Shown here: one piece after another, positions 8,595 through 19,437 of the stretch | Position numbering within the stretch: position 1 is the stretch's first letter | Layout: each line of letters starts with the position of its first letter | Assembly (NCBI GenBank): GCA_039587475.1 | Contig: JBDHIK010000034.1 | Span: forward strand, 1-26,571 | DNA: 26,571 nucleotides | Origin: N074bin45 sp039587475 | GTDB taxonomy: Bacteria > Gemmatimonadota > Gemmatimonadetes > Gemmatimonadales > GWC2-71-9 | Reading direction: 5' to 3' | The notes under the pieces: generated by a model | The model's database searches: none | Told to the model about the DNA's origin: nothing | Seen by the model: only the letters and a program-made list of their open reading frames with translations | Position numbers and translations under genes: made by a program

Positions 8595-11273
8595 CTAGCG
8601 AGTTCCCATGCGGCGTTGGAATTCCGCGGGCCAGCCATCGAGGAGAATCGCCTCGGGACTCCCGGAACGGTCCGCCACGGCCCTGTTGCTCAGGAACAGG
8701 AATCCCCCGTCATCCGGGAGTGCCACGAACGACTGGTGGAAGCCATCGAGCTCCAGTCCCAGCACGCTGAAGAGCGGTCGGGGTGACTCGGCCTGGAAGG
8801 TGGCCTGACCGACCACCCTCGCTGCCATGAGCGTGAAGTTGGGGTCGAGGAAGAACAGCTCGTCGCCGGTGGAGGACCACACGGGTTCGATGCCGCCACC
8901 GTTGGAGACCTGCCGGCGTCCGGCTCCGGTGTCCGGGAATGGGCGGACGTAGATCTCCATGATGCCCGACTCGTTGGACGCGTAGGCCAACCAGCGGCCG
9001 TCGGGCGATACAGCCGGGTGCAGCTCGCTGAAGCGGCTGGCCACCAGGGGAACGGGCTCGCCGGCGCCATGGGTGGGGAAGCCGACGATGTCTCCCGCGC
9101 CCGCGGCAGCGTTGTCGGTCCGCAGGACCAGCCAGTCACCGTCGGGCGACCAGACGACTTCCTGCACCTGACGATCGATCCGGGCGAGCAGGGTATCCTG
9201 CCCGCTGCCGTCCGCCGGTCGGCCATAGACGGCGTTGGTCCCGCCACTATCGCGGATGAAGGAGATCAACGTGCCATCCGGAGACCAGGCCGGCCGGCGA
9301 TCGCTGCTTCCGAAGGTCAGCCGACCGAAGGGCCCGCCGTCGAGATCCTTGACCCAGACGTCGATGCCGATCCCGCGACCGACCCCCACGGCCAATCGAC
9401 GGCCGGACCGATCCAGCGCCAGACCGTTGAACGCGCCCGCCCAGTCGGTATCGATCGGGGTGATGGTACCATCGCGATCGACCCGGACGACCAGATTGTC
9501 GTTCGACGATCCGGTCGTTCGCAGGTAGACCATTGCCCCGGACGGCGACCAGGCCAGGGCCGCGAATCCGGTCTGGCCGCGCACGGCCACGTTCTCCAGG
9601 ACGGGAATGGCCTCGCCGGTGAGTTCCAGCCGGTCGAGATCGAACGGCGCGGCCATGGCCACACCATCGCGCTGGACGTACAGCAACGTCCCATTGGGGA
9701 GGTACCACGCCTGGGCCACGTCTTCGAGGAGTCGCCGTTGGGTGCCCGACTCGAGGTCGAGTACGTGGACGGACATGACGACGCACCCGGAGGCACAGTA
9801 CTGGAACAGGACGCCCCGACCACGGGGGAGCGGCACAGGGTGTCCGATGCCACCGCCGACGAGCGCGCTGTCGCGCAGCACCACCGTGGCAGCGCCGCCG
9901 GTTTCGTTCACTCGATGGAGTTCACTGAAACCGGGGTTGGTGTAGACCACCGTGCCATCATCGAGCCACGCAGCGCCACCGTACCCGGTGCCGCCGACGG
10001 AGTCCGACAGCGTCACCGCCGCCCCACCGGTCAGCGCCACCTTCTTGAGGCTGCCATCGGCCGTGAAGGCGACCCAGGCCCCGTCCGGAGAAAACACCGG
10101 ACCATAGGCCCGCTCGGTCCCCGCCATAGGCACCGGGTCGAGCTGATCCCGGCGCTTGAGCCACAGCACGCCGTTGGGCTGGTTGTCCCGAAACACCAGC
10201 ATGGTGCCGTCCGGCGACAACGCCAGGGCCGGCGCGACCAGCATCGGCTGCAGTCCGTTGCCCAGTGCGATGTGCTGCCATTCGGTGAACGTGCCGCCTC
10301 CGCGAAGCGCCCGCATCCACCCCCAGGCGCCGATCGCGGCCAGCAGGACCACTGCCACAGTGAGAGCCCGTTTGACGAGCCGATCCGCTCTGCCCGTCCC
10401 CCCGGACGGCGCCACCCCGGTCACGGAGATGCTTGTGAAGTGGCGGTCCCCCAGTGCCGTGGCCAACTCGGCGGCGGTCGCGAACCGATCGGCGGGAAGC
10501 TTCTCCAGTGCCTGGGCCACCGCGGCCTCGACGTTGGCCGGCACGGCCTTCCGAAGGGAGGTGACCGGCGCCACGTCCTCGGCGATGATCTTCATGATGA
10601 TCTGCTGAGCCGAGTTGCCCATGTGGGGCGGCTCGCCGGTCAGCATCTCGTAGAGCACGCTGCCCAGCGAATAGACGTCGGACCGGGCGGAGATGTCCTT
10701 TTCCGCCGTGGCCTGCTCGGGCGACATGTAGTGGGGCGTGCCGAGCGAGAGGCCCGTCTCCGTCATGCGGCCGCCCGCCGCGGCGCTGACGGCCAGGGCG
10801 ATGCCGAAGTCGGCCACCATGGGGCGGCCGTCGTGCAGCAGGATGTTCTCGGGCTTGATGTCGCGGTGGATCACCCCCTGGCGGTGGGCGTAGTCGAGCG
10901 CGTCGGCTACCTCGGAGGCGATGCGGACCGCCTCGTCGATCCCCAGCTGGGTCTCGCGGTCCAGCTTCTGCCGCAGCGTCTCACCCTCGATGTAGGGCAT
11001 GACGTAGTAGAGGAACCCGTCGGCTTCCCCCGAGTCGAACAGCGGCAGGATGTGGGGGTGCTGCAGGCTGGCGGTGGTGGTGATCTCCTGGACGAAGCGC
11101 TCGGCGCCAAGCACGGCCGCCAGCTCGGGCTTGAGCACCTTCACCGCGACCTGGCGCTTGTGCTTGAGGTCCTCGGCCAGGAAGACCGTGGCCATGCCGC
11201 CCTCGCCCAGATGCTTCAGGATGCGGTAGCGGTCGGCGAGAGCCGAGGAGAGGCGTTCAGTGGCTTCGGTCAC
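8595..11273 (-). CDS. K5: receptor Ser/Thr kinase with TolB/PD40 propeller
   Basis: This 892-residue protein starts at GTG 11273, which gives the family opening (VTEATERLSSALADRYRIL). The kinase is complete: GEGGMATV (23-30), K45, HRDIKPEN (D138), DFG (D155), TETGLSLGTP, MSPEQ. It has a KRQ-class N-lobe and an EDVAPVT C-lobe. The membrane helix is about 303-320 and ends in the AWGWMR motif also seen in siblings. The propeller is of the K3/K9 subgroup, with AWLDDGT (435-441) and CASGC (C493, C497). The last blade is SNESGIMEIYVRPFPD. The final 45 residues diverge: the usual DQRFVMI and NWFEEL are replaced by a different sequence ending in FQRRMGTR. A TATCTT hexamer lies 8 nt before the GTG, without a Shine-Dalgarno. 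It appears monocistronic, with 170 bp upstream and 97 bp downstream. Confidence 0.95.
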   Translation of the reverse strand: MTEATERLSSALADRYRILKHLGEGGMATVFLAEDLKHKRQVAVKVLKPELAAVLGAERFVQEITTTASLQHPHILPLFDSGEADGFLYYVMPYIEGETLRQKLDRETQLGIDEAVRIASEVADALDYAHRQGVIHRDIKPENILLHDGRPMVADFGIALAVSAAAGGRMTETGLSLGTPHYMSPEQATAEKDISARSDVYSLGSVLYEMLTGEPPHMGNSAQQIIMKIIAEDVAPVTSLRKAVPANVEAAVAQALEKLPADRFATAAELATALGDRHFTSISVTGVAPSGGTGRADRLVKRALTVAVVLLAAIGAWGWMRALRGGGTFTEWQHIALGNGLQPMLVAPALALSPDGTMLVFRDNQPNGVLWLKRRDQLDPVPMAGTERAYGPVFSPDGAWVAFTADGSLKKVALTGGAAVTLSDSVGGTGYGGAAWLDDGTVVYTNPGFSELHRVNETGGAATVVLRDSALVGGGIGHPVPLPRGRGVLFQYCASGCVVMSVHVLDLESGTQRRLLEDVAQAWYLPNGTLLYVQRDGVAMAAPFDLDRLELTGEAIPVLENVAVRGQTGFAALAWSPSGAMVYLRTTGSSNDNLVVRVDRDGTITPIDTDWAGAFNGLALDRSGRRLAVGVGRGIGIDVWVKDLDGGPFGRLTFGSSDRRPAWSPDGTLISFIRDSGGTNAVYGRPADGSGQDTLLARIDRQVQEVVWSPDGDWLVLRTDNAAAGAGDIVGFPTHGAGEPVPLVASRFSELHPAVSPDGRWLAYASNESGIMEIYVRPFPDTGAGRRQVSNGGGIEPVWSSTGDELFFLDPNFTLMAARVVGQATFQAESPRPLFSVLGLELDGFHQSFVALPDDGGFLFLSNRAVADRSGSPEAILLDGWPAEFQRRMGTR

Positions 11274-11281
11274 GTGGCGTC

Positions 11282-11287
11282 AAGATA
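11282..11287 (-). promoter_or_regulatory. Candidate -10 element of K5 (leaderless promoter)
   Basis: TATCTT on the minus strand, exactly 8 nt before the GTG start of K5, identical in sequence and spacing to the element before K3. A second TATCTT sits 17 bases further upstream (start to start), at 11299-11304. No Shine-Dalgarno is present before the GTG. Function is inferred from the recurrence. Confidence 0.5.
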
Positions 11288-11320
11288 TGGCATACATGAA
11301 GATACGGCGAGGTGGCATCC

Positions 11321-11353
11321 GTGCCGGCACGACCATCCGGTCATCGTGACCGG
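11321..11353. repeat. Palindrome and 7-3-7 inverted repeat in the K6-K5 gap
   Basis: The gap holds a perfect 10-bp palindrome GTGCCGGCAC (11321-11330) and a perfect inverted repeat CCGGTCA, loop TCG, TGACCGG (11337-11353). They lie downstream of the K6 stop and upstream of K5. With no T-run they do not look like an intrinsic terminator; they could be an operator for K5 or a 3'-end hairpin of the K6 mRNA. The 7-3-7 shape matches the repeat at 5808-5824, but the sequence does not. Confidence 0.35.
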
Positions 11354-11443
11354 CGCTTTCGATGGAACGTCCAACCCGGCGTTCGGCCACCTCACGACAC
11401 GAGACCTCATCGACACGCTAGCGTCCCTGTCACCGGGCGGCCC

Positions 11444-14113
11444 CTAGCGCGAGCCTCCGTCTCCGGACCGACGCATCAGCTCGGCCAACTGCTGGATGAC
11501 CATGATGCGGGTCGCGGGGCTGCGCCGAACCATCACGAACGTCTGACCGTCGGGCGACACGTCGTAGTTGCGATGCGGGTTGGCCGCCGCCATGAGACTC
11601 ACGCCGAAGAGGGTGGTCCGGGCGCCGACCCGCAAGCTGGGATCCGTCTCGATGGCGGCTGCCATCATGACGGTGCCGTCGGCTTCGTCATGGCGATAGA
11701 ACAGTTCGCGTCCGTTCGGATTCCATGCGGGCTCGGTACCGCCGTTGATGGACACCTGGACCTGCTCGCCCTCGCCATCCATCGGCCTCAGATAGACCTC
11801 TCGCTCCCCGCTCAGGGTCGACACGTAGGCCAGCCAGCGTCCGTCAGGAGACTGGGCGGGAAACTGATCGGGGAAGGGCGACGCCACGACCGTCACCCAC
11901 GCCTCTGGGTCGTCCGGATCGATAAGCGCCAGGTCGTTGCCGGATTCCGGCTGCAAGCCGTTGACGACGGTGAGAATGGCGCCAGAGGGGGTCGGATATC
12001 CGGTGAATCCCAACCGGACGTCCTGCAGGAGCAAGTCGGAGATTCCTCCACCCGCACCAGCCCGACTGCGAAACGTACTGAAGGTCCCGGTCTGGGCCGT
12101 CGTATAGTGGATGTAGTGGCCATCCCGACTCCACACCGGGTCGTGCCCATCGCGCACCGTCGTGACCCGCGTCATCACCCCCTGGTCCAGATCGAGCATC
12201 CAGATATCCCGTCCATCGGCCGAGGTAAAATCGAAGGCAATCCTCGTGCCGGATGGGGAGAAGACCGGTGCGTGGTAGTTCTCGCGCTGCGCCGTGGCCG
12301 GGCGCGTCAGGCCGGTTCGATCGACCAACACCAGCTCCCGTGGGCTCTCGGTGATATAGACCACGGTACCGGTGGCCGACACGTCGAACTGCGCGATGCC
12401 GTTCCCGGTCAGGGATACTCCCGTGGCCAGCGTCGTGGGGGGCCCTACGACCTGGGCCCCGTCCAGGTCATATGCCACCGCTTGCATGGTGCCGTCCGGG
12501 AGGACGAACACGAGGTACCCGACCGTGTACCGCCCCTCGGTGACGGGAAAGTCGAGTACCGTCCTCGATTCGCCCGTGGCCAGATCCAGAAGTTCGAGCG
12601 GGCCCGAATTCGTTCCGATGGGGGCTCCTACCACCAACCCGGTCCGACCGTCCGGCAGGATCTGATTGAGGACGAGTCCCGCCAGGTCGGATAGCATCAC
12701 CACGGTGCTGTCGGTTTCGGGATCGAAACGGGAAACGGTACCGTTGGCCAGCTCCGTGAACCAGACGCTGCCGTCGGGGTGCCAGACCGGTCGCGGTCTG
12801 TTTGAGTAGCTCTCCGTGGCGAGCCGTACCGGGGACTGGGGCCCGCCATCCATCGGCACCCGCCGGAGGATGTTCCGTTGGCCCGCTAGGCCGGACGTCA
12901 TGACGTAACGCCCGTCGGGCGACAGGGAGGGGTTGAATCGCCCTTCGACTCCGGGGATCGGCGTGGCTTCCAACTCGTCAAGGCGTCGCTTCACGATCGT
13001 GTTGCCGGTGCCTTCTTCCTCGATCACATAGGCGATGGTCGATCCGTCGGCCGTGATCGACAGCTGACGGGTCTCGCCCGATCCTCCGGACCCACCCAGC
13101 AGGGGGACGGGAATGGCCAGATGTGACGGCATTGGGCGAAGCGCACCGGAGCCGCTCCGCGCCTCGGATCTCCCGACCAGCCACCCGACCGCCAGCGCCA
13201 CGATGGCTATGACCGCGGCCACCAACCCCGACCGAGGTGTCCTGGACGATCGGGCTTGAGGTTCGGGGAGTCGCCCAGGCCTCGCTCCCGACAGCGTGTC
13301 GGCGAACTCCGCCGCCGAGGTAAATCGGTCCGCCGGTAGCTTCTGGAGGGCCGTGGTAATGGCGCCGGCAACATGCGCCGGTACGGTGGCGCGGTAGGTC
13401 GTGATGGGCTCCGGCGCCGCCGTCATGACCTTGGCCACGATGGCCTGCGCCGTGGGCCCGGTGAACGGCGGCTCGCCCGCCAGCATCTCGTACAGCACAC
13501 ACCCCAGGGCGTACACGTCGCTGCGCGCGTCCAGCTCGCGTTCCCCCATGGCCTGTTCGGGGCTCATGTAGTGCGGCGTCCCCAGACTCATCCCGGTCTC
13601 GGTCAGGCGGGTGCCGCCGGCCTGGCTGGCGGCTCGCGCGATGCCGAAATCGGCTACCAGGGCACGACCATCGTGCAGCAGGATGTTCTCGGGCTTGATG
13701 TCCCGGTGGATCACGCCCTGGCGGTGTGCGTAGTCCAGGGCCGAGGCCACCTCGCCCGCCACCCGGGTCGCCTCCGCCACCGGCAGCTGCTTCTCCCGCT
13801 CCAACCGGTCCCGCAGCGATTCGCCCTCGACGAAGGGCATGACGTAGAACAGGTAGGAGTCCGCTTCTCCCGAATCGTACAGGGCCAGGATGTGCGGGTG
13901 CTGCAGGTTGGCCGTGGTCTTGATCTCGGTCAGGAACCGCTCGGCCCCGATGACGGCGGCCAACTCGGGCCGCAGCACCTTGACCGCCACTTTGCGGTCG
14001 TGCCTCAGGTCCTCGGCCAGGTAGACGGTGGCCATGCCACCCTCGCCCACCCGACGCAGGACGCGGTAGCGGTCGGCCAGGGCCGCGGTGAGGCGTTCGG
14101 TAGGCTCGGTCAT
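11444..14113 (-). CDS. K6: receptor Ser/Thr kinase with propeller, the most divergent member
   Basis: This 889-residue protein has GEGGMATV (23-30), K45, HRDIKPEN (D138), DFG (D155) and MSPEQ, so it should be active. The activation segment differs from all siblings: DFGIARAASQAGGTRL against DFGIALAVSAAAGGRM. The following helix is also different (PPFTGPTAQAIVAKVM against PPHxGxSAQQIIMKI). LTEIKTT replaces VQEIKTT, and EKQLPVAEA replaces ETQLGIDEA. The membrane helix is about 296-314. The propeller (about 330-880) has LSPDG and QSPDGRWLAYVSTLSG turns and the tail VIQQLAELMRR instead of LNWFEEL. No CxxxC pair is present. ATG 14113 gives the family N-terminus. A TAGCTT hexamer lies 8 nt upstream in a 60-bp gap after K7. 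This gene may represent the older, more general form of the family or a separately acquired copy. Confidence 0.95.
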   Translation of the reverse strand: MTEPTERLTAALADRYRVLRRVGEGGMATVYLAEDLRHDRKVAVKVLRPELAAVIGAERFLTEIKTTANLQHPHILALYDSGEADSYLFYVMPFVEGESLRDRLEREKQLPVAEATRVAGEVASALDYAHRQGVIHRDIKPENILLHDGRALVADFGIARAASQAGGTRLTETGMSLGTPHYMSPEQAMGERELDARSDVYALGCVLYEMLAGEPPFTGPTAQAIVAKVMTAAPEPITTYRATVPAHVAGAITTALQKLPADRFTSAAEFADTLSGARPGRLPEPQARSSRTPRSGLVAAVIAIVALAVGWLVGRSEARSGSGALRPMPSHLAIPVPLLGGSGGSGETRQLSITADGSTIAYVIEEEGTGNTIVKRRLDELEATPIPGVEGRFNPSLSPDGRYVMTSGLAGQRNILRRVPMDGGPQSPVRLATESYSNRPRPVWHPDGSVWFTELANGTVSRFDPETDSTVVMLSDLAGLVLNQILPDGRTGLVVGAPIGTNSGPLELLDLATGESRTVLDFPVTEGRYTVGYLVFVLPDGTMQAVAYDLDGAQVVGPPTTLATGVSLTGNGIAQFDVSATGTVVYITESPRELVLVDRTGLTRPATAQRENYHAPVFSPSGTRIAFDFTSADGRDIWMLDLDQGVMTRVTTVRDGHDPVWSRDGHYIHYTTAQTGTFSTFRSRAGAGGGISDLLLQDVRLGFTGYPTPSGAILTVVNGLQPESGNDLALIDPDDPEAWVTVVASPFPDQFPAQSPDGRWLAYVSTLSGEREVYLRPMDGEGEQVQVSINGGTEPAWNPNGRELFYRHDEADGTVMMAAAIETDPSLRVGARTTLFGVSLMAAANPHRNYDVSPDGQTFVMVRRSPATRIMVIQQLAELMRRSGDGGSR

Positions 14114-14121
14114 GACGGCGT

Positions 14122-14127
14122 AAGCTA
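14122..14127 (-). promoter_or_regulatory. Candidate -10 element of K6 (leaderless promoter)
   Basis: TAGCTT on the minus strand, exactly 8 nt before the ATG of K6, one base different from the elements before K3 and K5 and at the same distance. It sits in the 60-bp gap between K7 and K6. The nearest purine-rich stretch (AAGG) is too far upstream for ribosome binding. It is a candidate only. Confidence 0.45.
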
Positions 14128-14173
14128 CTTACCTTGGGCCGTTTTGCTATGGCCTCAGGCTGACCGGCCGAAG

Positions 14174-16776
<2,603 letters not shown>

Positions 16777-16780
<4 letters not shown>

Positions 16781-19437
16781 TCCCTCGCCCTCTCCTTCAG
16801 CTCCTCGAAAAAATTGAAGACCACGACCGGACCTTCGTCCGCTCCCTCGGAACGAATGTTCCGGATCATGACGAATCGTTGATCGTCGGGACTGACGACG
16901 TAGCGGTGGTGCGCCAGATCGCTCTGGTACTCTTCAATGTTGAACAGCTCGCGCTCGCCGGTGACGCCAAACGTCGGATCGGTGGTGACGTCCGCCACCA
17001 TGAACCGCCCGGCACTCTTGAAGAACAGCTCCTTGCCACTGTGCGCCCAGCGCGGCTCCTGCCCGCCGTTGGACGACACGATCCAGCGACCTCCTTCTGG
17101 ATCCGCGAACGGTATCACATACACTTCGTGGATACCCGACTCGTCGGACACATACGCCAGCCATCGGCCGTCGGGTGATAACGCGGGTGCACCCTCGTTG
17201 GCCGTGGTCGATACCAGAGACACCGGAGCAGCGTCTCCGTCCAACCGTAGCCCCAGGATATCCCCGGACCCGGAATCGGCCCGGCTGGTACTGAGGACCA
17301 CCCAGGCACCATCGGCAGAGATCAACCCGCCTGCCACCGCGCGGTCGAGCGCCAGCACGGAGTCGACCCGACCACTGCCGTCGGCGCGCTTGCGGAACAA
17401 CGCCATCCCGCCCGACCGATTCGACGTGAACAGCACATCCTGTCCGTCGGGATACCAGGCAGGTCGGTAGTTGACCACCCCTTCGAAGGTGAGCTTCGAT
17501 CGTGGACCGCGGCCGATCTGCTTGATCCAGATGTCCTCGGCGCCGGCCTGGGCGGTACTCACGGCCAGTTGGCTGCCGTCCGGAGACAAGGCGAGGTAGC
17601 GAAAATCGGCTTTGGTCCAATCGGGATCGACCGGCACTTCGTTTCCTTCACGGTCGACCCACACCAGCGACTCGCCCCAGCTCCGCCCCGGGACGTAGAT
17701 CAACGTGCCGGTCCGGGAGATCGTCACTTGCGATCCGCCGAACGGCCCTACCTGCAAGCCCTCCACCACGGGGATGGGAGGTCCGGTCGCCTCGAGCGCC
17801 TGTTCATCGAAGGGGAGGGCGACCAGCGAACCGTCTTCGCGCACGATCAACAGGTGTCCGGACACTGAATAGCGGGCGTACGTCCCCGGGGCGAGCGATC
17901 GGCGCTCGCCTGAGTCAAAATCGAGCACTGCGATGCTCGAGCCGGACAGCCCGCCCCAGATCGTGAAGATCATACCACGGCCACTGGGAACGACGTCGAG
18001 CCAGAGCGGTGTGAGTCCTTGCTCAAAGAGAACGGTGTCGGGTGGGCTACTCCCGTCTGTGGCCACACGAACGACGCCGAAATTCAGCGTCGATCCTACG
18101 GCAAAGTAGATGTAGCCGTCGGGCCCCCACTCCACAGGAGGATAGCCCTCTCCGATGGTCATGGGTGCCCCGCCGCTCAGCGACACGACCCGGATGGGAA
18201 CCGAGGTGAACCCGAAACCGCCGGTAGCGAATACCACGGAGGTCCCATCCGGTGAGAGGCTGGGATCCACAGCGCCCTCGGTGCCAGGGATCGGCGTTCC
18301 GTCGACATCACCCCACTCGCGTACCAGCAAGCCGGAGACCGCGTCCGGGGTTGACCGGCCGGCGTACACGATCAGCCGGCCGTCTGCCGAGATATCGATG
18401 CTCTTCCCGTTGGAATATTGCAGCCCCCCTTTGGGGAGGGCGCCGAAGCGCATGACCTCTGGCGGAGGAGAGGGCCGCAGCCAACCCCATGCCGTCATCG
18501 CTACCATGATCAGGGTCACCGCTGCGAGAACGAGCGACACACGCTTCCAGGGAGACTCGACCCCGGCACTGCTATGGGTGACGCCGATCGTTGCCGTGCT
18601 GAACGCCGGATTCGCCAACCCCTCCGCAAACTGGGCTGCGCTCTCGAACCGGTCCGCCGGCAGCTTCTCCAACGACTTGGCCACTGCGGCGGCGACGTTG
18701 GGCGGCACCGACTTCCGCAGTTCGGTGACCGGCCTGGCGGCGTCAGCCACGATCTTCATGATGATCTGTTGGGCGGAGTTGCCCATATGGGGCGGCTCGC
18801 CGGCCAGCATCTCATACAGTACGCTGCCCAGCGAGTAGACGTCCGATCGGGCGCCGATCTCCTTCTCCGCCGTGGCCTGCTCCGGAGACATGTAGTGAGG
18901 TGTGCCCAGCGAGAGCCCTGTTTCGGTCATGCGACCACCGGCGGCGGCGCTCACGGCGAGGGCGATGCCGAAATCGGCCACCATGGGACGGCCGTCGTGC
19001 AGCAGAATGTTCTCCGGCTTGACGTCCCGGTGGATCACCCCCTGGCGATGGGCGTAATCGAGCGCGTCGGCCACGTTGGCCGCTATGGTGACGGCCTCGT
19101 CGATCCCCAGCTGAGTCTCACGGTCGAGCTTGGCCCTGAGCGTCTCGCCATCAATGAAGGGCATGACGTAGTACAGGAAGGAGTCAGCCTCTCCGGAATC
19201 GAACAGCGGCAGGATGTGCGGGTGCTGCAGGTTGGCGGTGGTCTTGATCTCCTGGACGAACCGGTCGGCGCCGAGCACGGCGGCGAGTTCGGGCCGCAGC
19301 ACCTTCACCGCGACTTTGCGGTCGTGCTTGAGGTCCTCGGCGAGGTACACGGTGGCCATGCCGCCTTCCCCGAGACGGCCGAGGATCCGGTACCTGTCGG
19401 CGAGGGCGGACGAGAGGCGCTCGGTGGTTTCGGTCAC
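16777..19437 (-). CDS. K8: receptor Ser/Thr kinase with TolB/PD40 propeller
   Basis: This is an 886-residue protein. GTG 19437 overlaps the K9 stop (GTGA, 19434-19437), and AAGGTGA lies 4 nt upstream within K9 as a good Shine-Dalgarno. The kinase has GEGGMATV (23-30), K45, HRDVKPEN (D138; V replaces the I of all siblings), DFG (155) and MSPEQ, with a DRK/KTTANL N-lobe and an ARPVTEL C-lobe. The membrane helix is about 300-320 and ends in AWGWLR. The propeller (about 330-870) has LSPDG (394-397), LSPDG (617-621), YPDG, and LSPDGRWLAYVSDESG in the last blade, followed by EVYV and GGQEPRWAHSGKELFF. The tail is SPDDQRFVMIR and FNFFEEL. Parts of the middle (WG-S/T-LVWVDREG) resemble K11. It is the fourth gene of the K11-K7 unit. 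Confidence 0.95.
16791..16797 (-). promoter_or_regulatory. Shine-Dalgarno site of K7
   Basis: AAGGAGA, 10 nt before the overlapping GTG start of K7, inside the last codons of K8. It supports the GTG start and translational coupling. Confidence 0.5.
19265..19314. repeat. 50-nt exact repeat shared by K7 and K8 (copy in K8)
   Basis: This is the partner of 16608-16657. It covers the catalytic-lysine region of K8, and the identity stops at single-base mismatches on both sides. Confidence 0.6.

Noticed and set aside
8498..8638. N-terminal extension of K4 by 47 residues from a start at 8638
   Set aside because: It would overlap the end of K5, has no counterpart in the siblings and no good ribosome site; ATG 8497 gives the conserved family N-terminus.
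9018..11447. An 809-codon open frame on the plus strand, opposite K5
   Set aside because: It lies fully antisense to a clear kinase gene. Its recurring sequence (for example DVGHDVVEEPVG) is the mirror of the conserved kinase codons and reappears opposite every sibling, as expected in GC-rich DNA.
14114..14173. GGCC-GTTTTGCTAT-GGCC in the K7-K6 gap as a terminator hairpin
   Set aside because: Only a 4-bp stem with a 10-nt loop and no T-run; too weak to call.
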